Positions 9,501 through 20,983 of a stretch of 64,000 nucleotides of DNA are shown here, one piece after another. The notes below the pieces were generated by a model. The model did no database searches, was not told where the DNA came from, and saw only the letters and a program-made list of their open reading frames with translations. Positions within the stretch are counted from its first letter, which is position 1, and each line of letters starts with the position of its first letter. Source of the stretch: Gynuella sunshinyii YC6258 (lineage in GTDB: Bacteria; Pseudomonadota; Gammaproteobacteria; Pseudomonadales; Natronospirillaceae); contig NZ_CP007142.1 of assembly GCF_000940805.1 (NCBI RefSeq), positions 4,502,593 through 4,566,592 on the forward strand, given 5' to 3'. A program made the position numbers and the translations under genes.

Positions 9501-11108
9501 CAGGGATGCCTGCATCTGCAAGCTGACATTGGCAGCCTGAGATAACGTGAAGGCAATCGACACCTGACCACTGGTTGTATCTGACGGACTGTTCAGAATC
9601 TGATGGCTGCCATCATTCGTCCACTCAACATAACCACCGTTAGACGCAGAGCTGTCTGACTTCACACTCAACGGACTGAAACTGCTTTGTCCGGACAAAG
9701 ACTCCAGCTCAACCGCCAATGTGCTGCTGCCGGCACTGCCACCATCTCCACTGAACTGGTACCAGTTCAGGTTATGCCAGCCGGTGGAACGCAGGTACAC
9801 ATCATGTACTCCGCTGACCGTGCTGTTCAGGTTCGCCGATTGTGTCTTCCAGGTTTGCCAGCCACCGGTGTTGTCAATCTGTACCGTCGCCACCGGGGTA
9901 TTGGTCAGTTTGTCCAGAACCACTTCCAGGCCAGAACCATACTCTGATGCAGCCCGTACTTTCAGGGCCTGGGCACCGCTGCCAAAATCAACACCCGCCA
10001 CCTTAATCCAGTCACCGTTGCCCATCATGATATTCAGGGTACCGTCAGTAGACGTCTCGGTTTCGATGCCGTTCTCTTCATCAAACATTTCAGCCTGATT
10101 CTGATTGAACGCATTCACACGCTTAATTTGTGGCGCTCCGGCGCGACCGGCACTGACCTGTTGAATACTGCCATCGCTGTTGTAGTTCAGCAGGTCCACA
10201 TTCACTGAACGCTGGTAGGTACTCGCACCTCGCTCATTCGCTACAGCGCGGTTGTGATAGAAAATATAACTCTGGTTCTGATACTCAATAATCGATGCAT
10301 GATTATTGTTGTTATTGTTTTCCCATGGGTTCGGCAATATCGCGCCGCGATAGGTAAATCCGGTCATCGGATTGTTACTGGTCATGTACTCTATCTTCAT
10401 ACCCGCATCCGGGTTGGAGGAATAGGACAGATAGTACGTGCCATTATGTTTGTGCATGTACAGCGCTTCAAAGAAGTTCGGTACATCGATCGAAACCGCA
10501 CTGCCGCTGGTGCTGATCATGTCGTCATTCAGTTTGATCACACGGGCATTACCGGGTCCGCCGCCACCAAAATACAAATAGGCCTGACCATCGTCATCAA
10601 TGAACACACCCGGATCAAAGATCCACTGCACATTGCCATTAGGGGTGCTGCCGTCGACCAGGGCATGCCCCAGGGGGTCCACATACGGTCCTTCCGGCTT
10701 ATCCGCTACCGCGACACCGATGGAACCACCACCATTCGGAAAATACAGATAGTACTTGCCATTACGTTCAATAAAGTCCGGCGCATAGGCCAGACCGGCC
10801 CAATTGGTATCGGTAGTGGAATTCCAGATAATGCCGTGATCCTGCCAGTTCACCATGTCATCGGAGGAGAACAGGTAGTAATCCACCAGCTGGTTGTAAT
10901 CACTCTGGGTGTCCTGGTCGTGAGTCATAACCACGTAAACGCGCCCGTTAAACACCCGGGCAGCCGGGTCTGCGGTATAGACATGGGACACGATGGGATT
11001 TTGTGCCAGGGTCTGTGCCGGCAAAACGGCACCACCTGCCAGAACCCCTAATGCCATGACCGCTGATACTTTCGCAGACACGCATTTGGAAAGGAGTTTT
11101 TTATTCAT
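6555..11108 (-). CDS. Trifunctional xylan-degrading enzyme GH43-CBM6-CBM-CBM2-CBM22-GH10-GH62
   Basis: Secreted 1517-residue enzyme. Signal peptide about 1-36. GH43 at about 40-335: base Asp in YTADPAARV, modulating Asp in WIFDPGVF, acid Glu in NFFEALYMH. CBM6 at about 345-450, then a galactose-binding-like (CBM35-type) module at about 460-600. After a Gly/Asp/Ser linker come CBM2 at about 650-735, a GGGDNGG linker, CBM22 at about 765-920, and GH10 at about 925-1200 with acid/base E1036 and nucleophile E1136. GH62 arabinofuranosidase fills about 1219-1517 (base Asp in SIKDPTIV, Asp in NGIDYWV, acid Glu in LFEASNV). It combines two arabinose-removing activities with endo-xylanase, suited to arabinoxylan. 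AAGGAAA lies upstream of the ATG. The first 1.85 kb is nearly identical to the next gene upstream. Confidence 0.93.
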   Translation of the reverse strand: MNKKLLSKCVSAKVSAVMALGVLAGGAVLPAQTLAQNPIVSHVYTADPAARVFNGRVYVVMTHDQDTQSDYNQLVDYYLFSSDDMVNWQDHGIIWNSTTDTNWAGLAYAPDFIERNGKYYLYFPNGGGSIGVAVADKPEGPYVDPLGHALVDGSTPNGNVQWIFDPGVFIDDDGQAYLYFGGGGPGNARVIKLNDDMISTSGSAVSIDVPNFFEALYMHKHNGTYYLSYSSNPDAGMKIEYMTSNNPMTGFTYRGAILPNPWENNNNNNHASIIEYQNQSYIFYHNRAVANERGASTYQRSVNVDLLNYNSDGSIQQVSAGRAGAPQIKRVNAFNQNQAEMFDEENGIETETSTDGTLNIMMGNGDWIKVAGVDFGSGAQALKVRAASEYGSGLEVVLDKLTNTPVATVQIDNTGGWQTWKTQSANLNSTVSGVHDVYLRSTGWHNLNWYQFSGDGGSAGSSTLAVELESLSGQSSFSPLSVKSDSSASNGGYVEWTNDGSHQILNSPSDTTSGQVSIAFTLSQAANVSLQMQASLANGNDDSFYYKVDSGDWITQNNTATSGWGTLSLESFNNLSAGDHVLRILRREDGAKLDNVTLNASTGTIALTNSGDGSGGDNGTGGDNGSGGSDGGSSGGDNGSGGSSGGSAQQTTPGVTADIDISNDWGTGYCASLKITNTNSSAVTWSVSVDVNGAVTNLWNGSWSQTGTVMTVTGAGWNDVLQPGQSDSSIGFCVDRNGDTGGGDNGGGDNGGGDNGGGDNGGDYEVPANNFAVNGGVENGLSNWGTTAGTLTRTTADKHSGSASALISGRTSGWNGVTFNVGELTNGNQYDVAVWVKLAPGSADAPIILTAKRQDDSDSSTYNEYEHIATTTASASNWTLLQGFYTQSGTPFEHFIVESDNDTVSYYVDDFSVGGEVSDNGGGSGNYKFVGNITTSGAVRSDFVQYWDQITPENEGKWGSVEGTRDVYNWSGVDAAYNYAKQHNIPFKQHTFVWGSQYPAWIDSLSSSEQAAEIEEWIRDFCTRYPDVDMIDVVNEATPGHAPAGYAQSAFGSNWIIKSFQLARQYCPNATLILNDYNVLSWNTDEFIAMATPVINAGVVDAIGLQAHGLADRPFSDVESKLNRIAALGLPIYISEYDIAKSNDQAQLDVMKSQFPLFYTHPSVKGITLWGYVVGTTWQDGTGLIYSDGNQRPAMTWLMNYLKEQRGSNSGGDNGGGQTCDLPSKFSWDSTAPLISPKNSNWVSIKDPTIVKYNNKYHVFATVFDTAKNGWGGVYLNFSDWSQAGSAGQVDMSTTSAGSTVAPEVFYFEPHKKWYLIYQWGAKYSTNTDISNPAGWTSPKSLLSGGPSNGIDYWVICDDNYCHLFFSGDDGKLYRSKVSIGNFPNFSGYEVVMSDAVGKLFEASNVYKVEGTNKYLLLVEAYGPRYFRSWTSTSLDGPWTPLADTQSNPFAGAANVSFPSGKWTDDISHGEMIRSGYDQTLTINACNMEYLYQGQDPNSGTSDYNKLPYRLGLLRAK
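8821..8893 (-). repeat. GGGDNGG-type linker repeat
   Basis: Tandem in-frame repeats encode Gly-Gly-Gly-Asp-Asn units between CBM2 and CBM22. Confidence 0.8.
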
Positions 11109-11122
11109 TTAAGTTTCCTTTT
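9269..11122 (-). repeat. Recent duplication, copy 1 (GH43-CBM6-CBM cassette)
   Basis: This stretch matches 13686-15540 with only scattered substitutions over 1.85 kb. The match covers the ribosome binding site, signal peptide, GH43, CBM6 and CBM35-like modules and ends in the Gly-rich linker and about 14 nt before the start codon. Confidence 0.95.
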
Positions 11123-11262
11123 TGCGATGTAATGGCGCCCGGACATGCCGGACGCGGTGATGGCGCACTAACAACTATGAATCTGACGGAACTGAGTATC
11201 AGACCAACAACAACGCCGTCTCTTTTTCTCGTTATCTCATCTAAGCTCCTGCGACAGGAACA

Positions 11263-14200
11263 TCATTCACCCACTTTAAAATAATCGAAGTCCACGTATC
11301 CGCCCGTTGACCGGGTGGCATAGTTAAACAAAGCAAATCGATATCCCATAAAGTGTGGAATGGTATAGCTCATTTTTAAGGTATTACCTATGGCCTGCCA
11401 ATTGGCTCCATCCAGACTGTAATAGAAGGTGGCCTGATCCTTCTGATCTTGAAAATCCATATCAATTCTGAAATACACCCGGTCCTGATTCAGTCCGATA
11501 GAAGCAACTTCCTGCATTGAGCCGGACGCAGCGTTTACCATGACAATTGAACGGGATGAACCGGATTTCTTGATGCCAACAAAACCGTAATTTTTCTGCA
11601 ACGCACCTAGTCCGGCATAATCACCATCGTTCATATTTCCGGTTTCTATGGCAACAATACCTGTACTGGTTGGCCCAAAGCCTCTTTGCGTCAAAGTGTT
11701 TCGCGTATTCAGCAAATTGCTGTCCACACGTTTATTGGTCAGCCTGAGATATCCGGCTCTGGTGCTCGTGGACCATCCGGAGGCATCTGGATTGTGGTTC
11801 CACTGCCAGGCTAATCCCAGGGCTGATTGATTGAACTCGTCTGAATTGACAATGCCACTCATATCACCATCCTCGACATCAAAATCGAGATATTGTGGCA
11901 CTGTTCCATTGACTCCCATCACCGGCCAGTCATTCTGCCAGGTCACAGGAACCAGATAAGGAATCCGGCCAACGGCGCCACTGTCGCGAAACAGGAATGC
12001 ATACCAGTCACCCGACGGAGTATCGATCAGGCCACCTTGTGCAACACCTTGATTCTGCAGTGCAATTCTGCCCTCGTAAGCACCGGTCAGATTTCTTGAG
12101 CGGAATATCAATTGCGTCCGCATGCTACCGGAGGGCCAGCAGATCAACGATACATAGTACCAACCATTAATCTTCTGAATATGAGAGCCTTCTGCCGAAA
12201 CAATAAAACTTGAGCCGGCAACGGATGAGGCATCCTGAATCAGAACCTGATTCAAACCGCCTGCTTTTATACCGCTGGCATCGGCGTTTAGTTCGATGAT
12301 CCGAATATCATCGACGCCATACACCAGGAATACCCGACCATTATCGAAAAACAGCGAAGAGTCATGATATGCACCATTGATGATGGAAGTACTCCATGGA
12401 CCATTTTCGATATCATTGGTTTTAAAGATATAAGTCTTGCCAGTGGTATAGGAAAAGGTACTGACATAGTAAGTACCGTCCACATACTGCAGACTACTGG
12501 CCCATGACCCATCACCATATGCCTCCTGACCATTTTCCAGATTCATGGCAGCACTACTGCCGAGGGTCTGATAGGCATAACTGACCATTTTCCAGTTAAT
12601 CAGATCCGTTGATTTCATGATTGGAACACCTGGGTTCATGTGCATAGTCGTACTGCTCATGTAATAGGTATTCCCCACTCTGATCACAGAAGGGTCAGGA
12701 ACGTCCGCCCAAATTGCCGGGTTTGATGCTTGAACCATCGGCAGCGAATCATCCACTTCTCCACCCACGGAGAAGTCGTCAGCATAGAAACTGACCGTGT
12801 CGTCTTCGGATTCAACAATGAAGTGTTCAAATGGTGTTCCGCTTTGGGTATAGAAACCCTGCAACAATGTCCAGTGACCCGCGGATGCCGTTGCAGTGGC
12901 AATATGCTCATACTCATTGTAAGTAGAGGAGTCAGAATCGTCCTGACGCTTGGCTGTCAATAACATGGTAGCGTCTGCGGAACCCGGAGCAAGTTTGACC
13001 CAAACAGCCACATCATACTGGTTGCCATCTGTCAGTGTGCCTACGTTGAAGGTAATACCGTTCCAACCAGACGTTCTGTCGCTGATCAAAACACTGGCCG
13101 AACCACTGTGACTGTCTGCAGTGCTACGGGTTACAGTACCGGCGGTCGCTCCCCAGTTTGAGAGGTCACTTTCGACACCACCGTTGACGGCAAAGTTATT
13201 GGCTGGCACTTCATAATCACTTCCGTTGTCACCACCGCCGTTATCCCCACCATTATCGCCGCCACCGTTGTCACCGCCGCCGTTATCCCCACCATTATCG
13301 CCGCCGTTGTCACCACCGCCATTATCTCCACCGCCGTTATCTCCACCATCACTGTTGCGGGTTACACAAAAACCAATAGAGGAATGACTTTGACCAGGCT
13401 GGAGAACACTGTTCCAGTCTTGTCCGGATACTGTTAACACCAGACCGCTCTGACTCCAGACACCATTCCATAAATTGTCCACGGTTCCATCCAGGGTCAG
13501 CTGCACACTCCAGGTAACGGCGCTATCTGTAGTATTGGTCACCGTCAAAGCGGCACAATAGCCACTCCCCCAGTCATTGGTGATATCTATATCACTGGTA
13601 ACGCCTGCTGTACCACCAGAGCCATTATCACCACCAGAAGATCCACCGGAACCGTTGTCACCACCGGTGCCATTATCACCGCCAGAACCATCGCCATTGT
13701 TTGTCAATGCAATAGTACCGGCCGATGCGTTCAGGGTTACGTTATCCAGTTTCGCACCGTCTTCACGACGCAGAATTCTCAGTACGTGATCCCCTGCTGA
13801 CAGGTTGTTAAAGCTTTCCAGACTCAGAGTGCCCCAGCCGCTGGTAGCGGTGTTGTTCTGGGTGATCCAGTCGCCGGAATCCACTTTGTAATAAAAGGAA
13901 TCATCATTACCATTCGCCAGGGATGCCTGCATCTGCAAGCTGACATTGGCAGCCTGAGATAACGTGAAGGCAATCGACACCTGACCACTGGTTGTATCTG
14001 ACGGACTGTTCAGAATCTGATGGCTGCCATCATTCGTCCACTCAACATAACCACCGTTAGACGCAGAGCTGTCTGACTTCACACTCAACGGACTGAAACT
14101 GCTTTGTCCGGACAAAGACTCCAGCTCAACCGCCAATGTGCTGCTGCCGGCACTGCCACCATCTCCACTGAACTGGTACCAGTTCAGGTTATGCCAGCCG

Positions 14201-15526
14201 GTGGAACGCAGGTACACATCATGTACTCCGCTGACCGTGCTGTTCAGGTTCGCCGATTGTGTCTTCCAGGTTTGCCAGCCACCGGTGTTGTCAATCTGTA
14301 CCGTCGCCACCGGGGTATTGGTCAGTTTGTCCAGAACCACTTCCAGGCCAGAACCATACTCTGATGCAGCCCGTACTTTCAGGGCCTGGGCACCGCTGCC
14401 AAAATCAACACCCGCCACCTTAATCCAGTCACCGTTGCCCATCATGATATTCAGGGTACCGTCAGTAGACGTCTCGGTTTCGATGCCGTTCTCTTCATCA
14501 AACATTTCAGCCTGATTCTGATTGAACGCATTCACACGCTTAATTTGTGGCGCTCCGGCGCGACCGGCACTGACCTGTTGAATACTGCCATCGCTGTTGT
14601 AGTTCAGCAGGTCCACATTCACTGAACGCTGGTAGGTACTCGCACCTCGCTCATTCGCTACAGCGCGGTTGTGATAGAAAATATAACTCTGGTTCTGATA
14701 CTCAATAATCGATGCATGATTATTGTTGTTATTGTTTTCCCATGGGTTCGGCAATATCGCGCCGCGATAGGTAAATCCGGTCATCGGATTGTTACTGGTC
14801 ATGTACTCTATCTTCATACCCGCATCCGGGTTGGAGGAATAGGACAGATAGTACGTGCCATTATGTTTGTGCATGTACAGCGCTTCAAAGAAGTTCGGTA
14901 CATCGATCGAAACCGCACTGCCGCTGGTGCTGATCATGTCGTCATTCAGTTTGATCACACGGGCATTACCGGGTCCGCCGCCACCAAAATACAAATAGGC
15001 CTGACCATCGTCATCAATGAACACGCCCGGATCAAAGATCCACTGCACATTGCCATTAGGGGTACTGCCGTCGACCAGGGCATGCCCCAGGGGGTCCACA
15101 TACGGTCCTTCCGGCTTATCCGCTACCGCGACACCGATGGAACCACCACCATTCGGAAAATACAGATAGTACTTGCCATTACGTTCAATAAAGTCCGGCG
15201 CATAGGCCAGACCGGCCCAATTGGTAATCGGTAGTGGAATTCCAGATAATGCCGTGATCCTGCCAGTTCACCATGTCATCGGAGGAGAACAGGTAGTAAT
15301 CCACCAGCTGGTTGTAATCACTCTGGGTGTCCTGGTCGTGAGTCATAACCACGTAAACGCGCCCGTTAAACACCCGGGCAGCCGGGTCTGCGGTATAGAC
15401 ATGGGACACGATGGGATTTTGTGCCAGGGTCTGTGCCGGCAAAACGGCACCACCTGCCAGAACCCCTAATGCCATGACCGCTGATGCTTTCGCAGACACG
15501 CATTTGGAAAGGAGTTTTTTATTCAT
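11263..15526 (-). pseudogene. Frameshifted GH43-CBM6-CBM-CBM2-CBM22-GH43 xylan-side-chain enzyme
   Basis: This is a paralogue of the neighbouring trifunctional gene, carrying a different second enzyme. The start at 15526 has the same AAGGAAA site. One extra A at 15226/15227 (GGTAATCGG here, GGTATCGG in the sister copy) shifts the frame, so translation from the native start stops after 113 residues. Without that base, 4263 nt encode 1420 residues: signal peptide, GH43, CBM6, CBM35-like, CBM2, linker, CBM22 and, from about residue 928, a second GH43 with a C-terminal beta-sandwich (start WADVPDPSVIRV; SSLQYVDGTYYVS), like beta-xylosidases/arabinofuranosidases. The downstream frame is intact and not decayed. 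The change is therefore very recent, or a sequencing error, or phase variation. No T-run terminator was seen. Confidence 0.88.
13225..13345 (-). repeat. Longest GGDNGG linker repeat of the island
   Basis: About 120 bp of in-frame GGT/GGC-GAT/AAC repeats encode alternating GGDN and GGGDN units between CBM2 and CBM22. It is longer than the linkers of the sister genes, as expected for slippage or unequal recombination. Confidence 0.85.
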
Positions 15527-15540
15527 TTAAGTTTCCTTTT
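13686..15540 (-). repeat. Recent duplication, copy 2 (GH43-CBM6-CBM cassette)
   Basis: This is the partner of 9269-11122. It holds one inserted base at 15226/15227 and few substitutions (for example residue 14 Val to Ala). Beyond the linker the two genes keep only family-level similarity. Confidence 0.95.
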
Positions 15541-15565
15541 GTAAATTGGGCCTTAATTGATACCA

Positions 15566-15582
15566 GCGCCCTGAACGGGCGC
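15566..15582. other. Small GC-rich hairpin between the GH30 gene and the frameshifted GH43 gene
   Basis: A perfect 6-bp stem GCGCCC/GGGCGC with a 5-nt loop sits 15-31 nt past the GH30 stop codon. A T4 run follows on the plus strand only. It could be a weak attenuator or an mRNA 3'-end structure. Confidence 0.4.
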
Positions 15583-15596
15583 CTTTTACGCAAGGA

Positions 15597-17555
15597 TTAC
15601 CGGTCAGCACAGAACCCGATGGAAGTCAGGCTCTCTCCGGCTTCAAGGACACTACTCCAGTCCAATCCAGAAACATGCAGCACATCACCCTGCTGACTCC
15701 AGACACCATTCCAAAGACTGTTCACGGAGCCTTCAACAGGAATATCGACAGACCATGTCACCGCAGAGTTGCTTTCGTTGGTAATAACCAAATCAGCGCA
15801 ATAACCACCATCCCATTCGTTATTGATATTCATAACAGCGGAAATGCCATCTGCATTTTGACCGTCGCCGGTATCTCCACCGTTACCATCATTACCACCG
15901 GATGAAGAACCACCTCCAGTGCTGCCATCTACACCACCAAAACCAATCGAACCATTGCAATGCAACCATTCGGAGTAACTGCCACCACCACAGGTGCTAT
16001 TACCCCAGACCCCTGTGTTATCAGCCTGATCTTCAGCCTGACGTACCACACCATTCACAACAATGTAATCAACCTGAACATCCCGTCCGGTCGCATCATT
16101 GGTAAACGCCACGCGAATTTCACCGGTCAGATCTGTGGTCACAGAGTAGTCGGTCATATTAGTGCCCAATGTCCAGGTACCAACCGTGGTGCCGCCAATG
16201 GTCAGATTCACACTTTCCTCACCGGATGTACCCTGCATGCGCACAACAATGGTGTTGTTGCCATCACCACCGTTATCGCCGCCATTATCACCACCGTTGT
16301 CGCCGCCATCGCCGTTACCATCACTGACAAACGTGGTAATGCTCTGAGGTTCCACCCATACAGAAGCAGCGTTGTTACTGAGCGTATATGTACCGCCGTA
16401 ACCAAGGTTCAAAGAGCTGGATGTACTGTACTTAACAAACGAAGTAGCACTGGCATTCTGCAGTTTCAGATTCAGGTTCTGCTGAGAGGAACTGGTATTG
16501 ACAGCCACGATCACATACTTGTTATCCGGCCCTTTGTATGCGGTTACAGAAACACCTGATTGAGGCATCTCAGTTGCGCCAATACGTACATACCCTGGCC
16601 GCACATATTTGGAATACTGCGCCATGATGTAACCACGTTTACTGACATTGCCATCTTCGGTCAGCAGGCCATAACTGCGACGGATATACCACCAGATATA
16701 GGCGTTGAAGTTTGCCGCCATACTTTGATGTAACTCCGTTGCCAGGGGAATGGCGTTCGACCAATCGTTAGCAGCTTCAGTATTGGTAATATGTTCGGTC
16801 ATCCAGATCTCTTTTCCTTTGTTCCGGGCCAGCGGATAGTCTTTGGGTGTCGTGCCATAGAGATGACCACCAACGATATCCACATGCTGTGCTGCCGAGG
16901 CATCGTTCAGGAAAGGATCAGAGTAAGCATGATTAAAACCGAGAGACTCAGGAGCAAGCACTTTCAATGAACCAAAACGGCTACCCTGGCTCAATAAGAA
17001 GTTAGTAAAGTCAGCACCGGACCAGTCAGCTGACTCATAGTCTGGGTGCCAGTCTGGCTCATTCTGCAACGACATCGCGTAAATCGGCACACCATTTGAG
17101 TTCATATAATCCGCGAAACTCAATAGATGATCGGTATAGGCAGAGTAATACTGGGTTAGCAGCTTACCGCCATTGATGGTGCTGTTGTTTGATTTCATAT
17201 AAGCAGGCGGAGTCCAGGGAGTCGCCAGCACGATTGCGTCATATTGAGAGACTGCGCGCTTTGCTGCAGGAATCTGCTGGTTCCAGGCACCTGAGTTGGG
17301 ATCAATACGCATACGCATGATAGACAGACCAATCTGACCATCGCCATTGCCGTATGCCTTATCCACCTGATCATTGGTCAGATCGGCAATCCATCCGACA
17401 CCACTCATGCCACCAAAACCCCGAATCGTCTGGTACTGAGTATTGGCATTGATATTCACATCTGCAGCCATCGCATGCATGGAAAAACTGCATGCTACCG
17501 CCAATGCACCAAAAACGGATGAAATATCCGGTCTTCTAAAAAACCCACGGATCAT
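15597..17555 (-). CDS. GH30 glucuronoxylanase with CBM60 and CBM2
   Basis: The ATG at 17555 is preferred over one 45 nt upstream because it follows AAGGGGGG at good spacing and begins a clean signal peptide (cleavage near A30). The 652-residue secreted enzyme begins with a GH30 domain at about 32-420 (TIRGFGGMSG, LQNEPDWHP, WMTEH). By position E166 is the acid/base and E254 the nucleophile. Subfamily-8-like enzymes cut glucuronoxylan next to glucuronic acid branches. A GGDNGG linker follows, then CBM60 at about 435-540 (DRDVQVDY-like motif) and CBM2 at about 565-652. It is first in the leftward run of xylan genes. Its CBM60 closely resembles the one in the CE6/GH10 enzyme. Confidence 0.92.
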   Translation of the reverse strand: MIRGFFRRPDISSVFGALAVACSFSMHAMAADVNINANTQYQTIRGFGGMSGVGWIADLTNDQVDKAYGNGDGQIGLSIMRMRIDPNSGAWNQQIPAAKRAVSQYDAIVLATPWTPPAYMKSNNSTINGGKLLTQYYSAYTDHLLSFADYMNSNGVPIYAMSLQNEPDWHPDYESADWSGADFTNFLLSQGSRFGSLKVLAPESLGFNHAYSDPFLNDASAAQHVDIVGGHLYGTTPKDYPLARNKGKEIWMTEHITNTEAANDWSNAIPLATELHQSMAANFNAYIWWYIRRSYGLLTEDGNVSKRGYIMAQYSKYVRPGYVRIGATEMPQSGVSVTAYKGPDNKYVIVAVNTSSSQQNLNLKLQNASATSFVKYSTSSSLNLGYGGTYTLSNNAASVWVEPQSITTFVSDGNGDGGDNGGDNGGDNGGDGNNTIVVRMQGTSGEESVNLTIGGTTVGTWTLGTNMTDYSVTTDLTGEIRVAFTNDATGRDVQVDYIVVNGVVRQAEDQADNTGVWGNSTCGGGSYSEWLHCNGSIGFGGVDGSTGGGSSSGGNDGNGGDTGDGQNADGISAVMNINNEWDGGYCADLVITNESNSAVTWSVDIPVEGSVNSLWNGVWSQQGDVLHVSGLDWSSVLEAGESLTSIGFCADR

Positions 17556-18653
17556 AAGATTCCCCCCTTTCCGCGATATATTCATTTGATTAAAAATCAC
17601 TTTTTAAGAGTAATGACAAACCAATTGTTGTTTATCGTTGCCTTTGAAAGTCAGAAAGCACGACACAGAACACTTGTGAAAATGACGGATATTCAGAACA
17701 AACCACAATTTTTCTTGTCGAACCGCGTCACCTTCTTTTGGGAGAAACGTCCGAACACCCATTTGTAGTTAACATCGGAACTTTTCAGATATTCATTTTT
17801 TATTGTTATATAAAGCGCTGGCAATTATACCCTGGTACCAACCTTTCCCTATCCTACCTTAGAATGGTTGGTTTGCATCATGAATAAATACTCATAAATG
17901 TCCGGCCAAAGCGGCCAAAAATTCCGGCACTAACCATAATATTTATGACACATTATTGCCGAACAAAACTACCGACATTCGTTGCAATACTTAAGCAATA
18001 GCAGGATTTGAATTAATTTTAGCCAGATATAACATCAACCATGACCGACAAACCAAACAAAAATTACATTTTGATGTCTTTAAATGTCTTCGAAAAAAAT
18101 GCTATAAAAACAGCACTCATGGTCATGAAAAAAATATCTAATAAGACATATTCCGAATAGAACTTTCCGATATAGGGACACTATCTAACCCCCTCTCATT
18201 TCATGAGTCAATGAAAGCACTGAGCGATTCATCACATTACTTTACATGCAACTTAAAAGAGATGTTATTTTGATAAGTAGCTCACCAAAATTAAATCGAA
18301 ATGTACTCTATATACGCAACCAAATAACTGAAACTCAATATATCCCCAGGATAACTTGTAAGCCTAAATCAATAACAGGTGTAGCAATTGCCGGAAATTT
18401 CTCAAGATAGGTTCTGAACGATAGATAGACGGACGGACTAATACACAGACTTTTACCGAACTTCGAACCTGGACATCAGGATAGAAAGGGTTGAGAGCTG
18501 CTTAACTCATTAATAAATACAACAGTGCAAACATTTCAATTTCAAGCCTGTAAATATTAATGAATAAAAAATCGTCCTGATATGGCATTTTATTTGTCGG
18601 GATAACCTGAAAAAACTGAAAACTCCTTCATCATGGTTACGCAGCGGTTATTT
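17556..18653. other. AT-rich non-coding region upstream of the xylan island
   Basis: About 1.1 kb without a supportable gene. It must hold the promoter of the GH30 gene and the 3' region of the GFA-family gene. The only structure seen is the inverted repeat at 17838-17873. Confidence 0.6.
17838..17873. promoter_or_regulatory. Possible operator upstream of the GH30 gene
   Basis: Inverted 7-mers ACCAACC and GGTTGGT are separated by 22 nt, about 280 nt upstream of the GH30 start. The arrangement could bind a dimeric regulator or be chance. No regulator gene lies nearby. Confidence 0.25.
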
Positions 18654-19088
18654 TTATTTGACCCGCTGACTATCCCGTGATTCCCAAAACTGCGGCAGAT
18701 CGTCATGAATATCACTCCATCCTGCTTTGGACCCAATATAAATGTGGGCATCAGGACGTTGGTCAATCTCAGAGTCCAGAGTTCCCAGAGTGAACACAAC
18801 AAATCCATCCGTACCACCCGGAGCGTGAAACGTCAGACTGGAGCCGCATTGACTGCAAAACTGACGAACAGTACCATTTTTTGCGATATAACTTTTTAAC
18901 AGCTCTTCACCTGACAACCAGCGAAATTGTTCTGCTCTGGCCTCACCAAAAGTTGCGTAGGCAGCACCATGAAATTTCCGACACATGGAACAATGACAAT
19001 GTGACATCTCATGTTGAATCTCATCCACTTCGTAATGGATTGCACCGCATAAACAGGAACCATGAAATTTCGAGTCTGCAATATTCAT
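18654..19088 (-). CDS. GFA-family (glutathione-dependent formaldehyde-activating-like) zinc protein
   Basis: A 144-residue protein with the family's cysteine pattern: CLCG near residue 12, HCSMC near 33 and FCSQC near 78, expected to bind zinc. A GGAGG ribosome site precedes the ATG. It is divergent from, and about 750 bp away from, frmA-fghA, so a shared role in formaldehyde/glutathione metabolism is plausible. Many GFA proteins have no proven activity and the gene lies outside the operon, so the function is inferred. Confidence 0.85.
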   Translation of the reverse strand: MNIADSKFHGSCLCGAIHYEVDEIQHEMSHCHCSMCRKFHGAAYATFGEARAEQFRWLSGEELLKSYIAKNGTVRQFCSQCGSSLTFHAPGGTDGFVVFTLGTLDSEIDQRPDAHIYIGSKAGWSDIHDDLPQFWESRDSQRVK

Positions 19089-20974
<1,886 letters not shown>

Positions 20975-20983
20975 GGACGCACC

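Noticed and set aside
10254-11051. 265-codon plus-strand ORF opposite the GH43 domain
   Set aside because: Antisense to the duplicated GH43 cassette; it repeats at 14671-15234 only because the cassette is duplicated.
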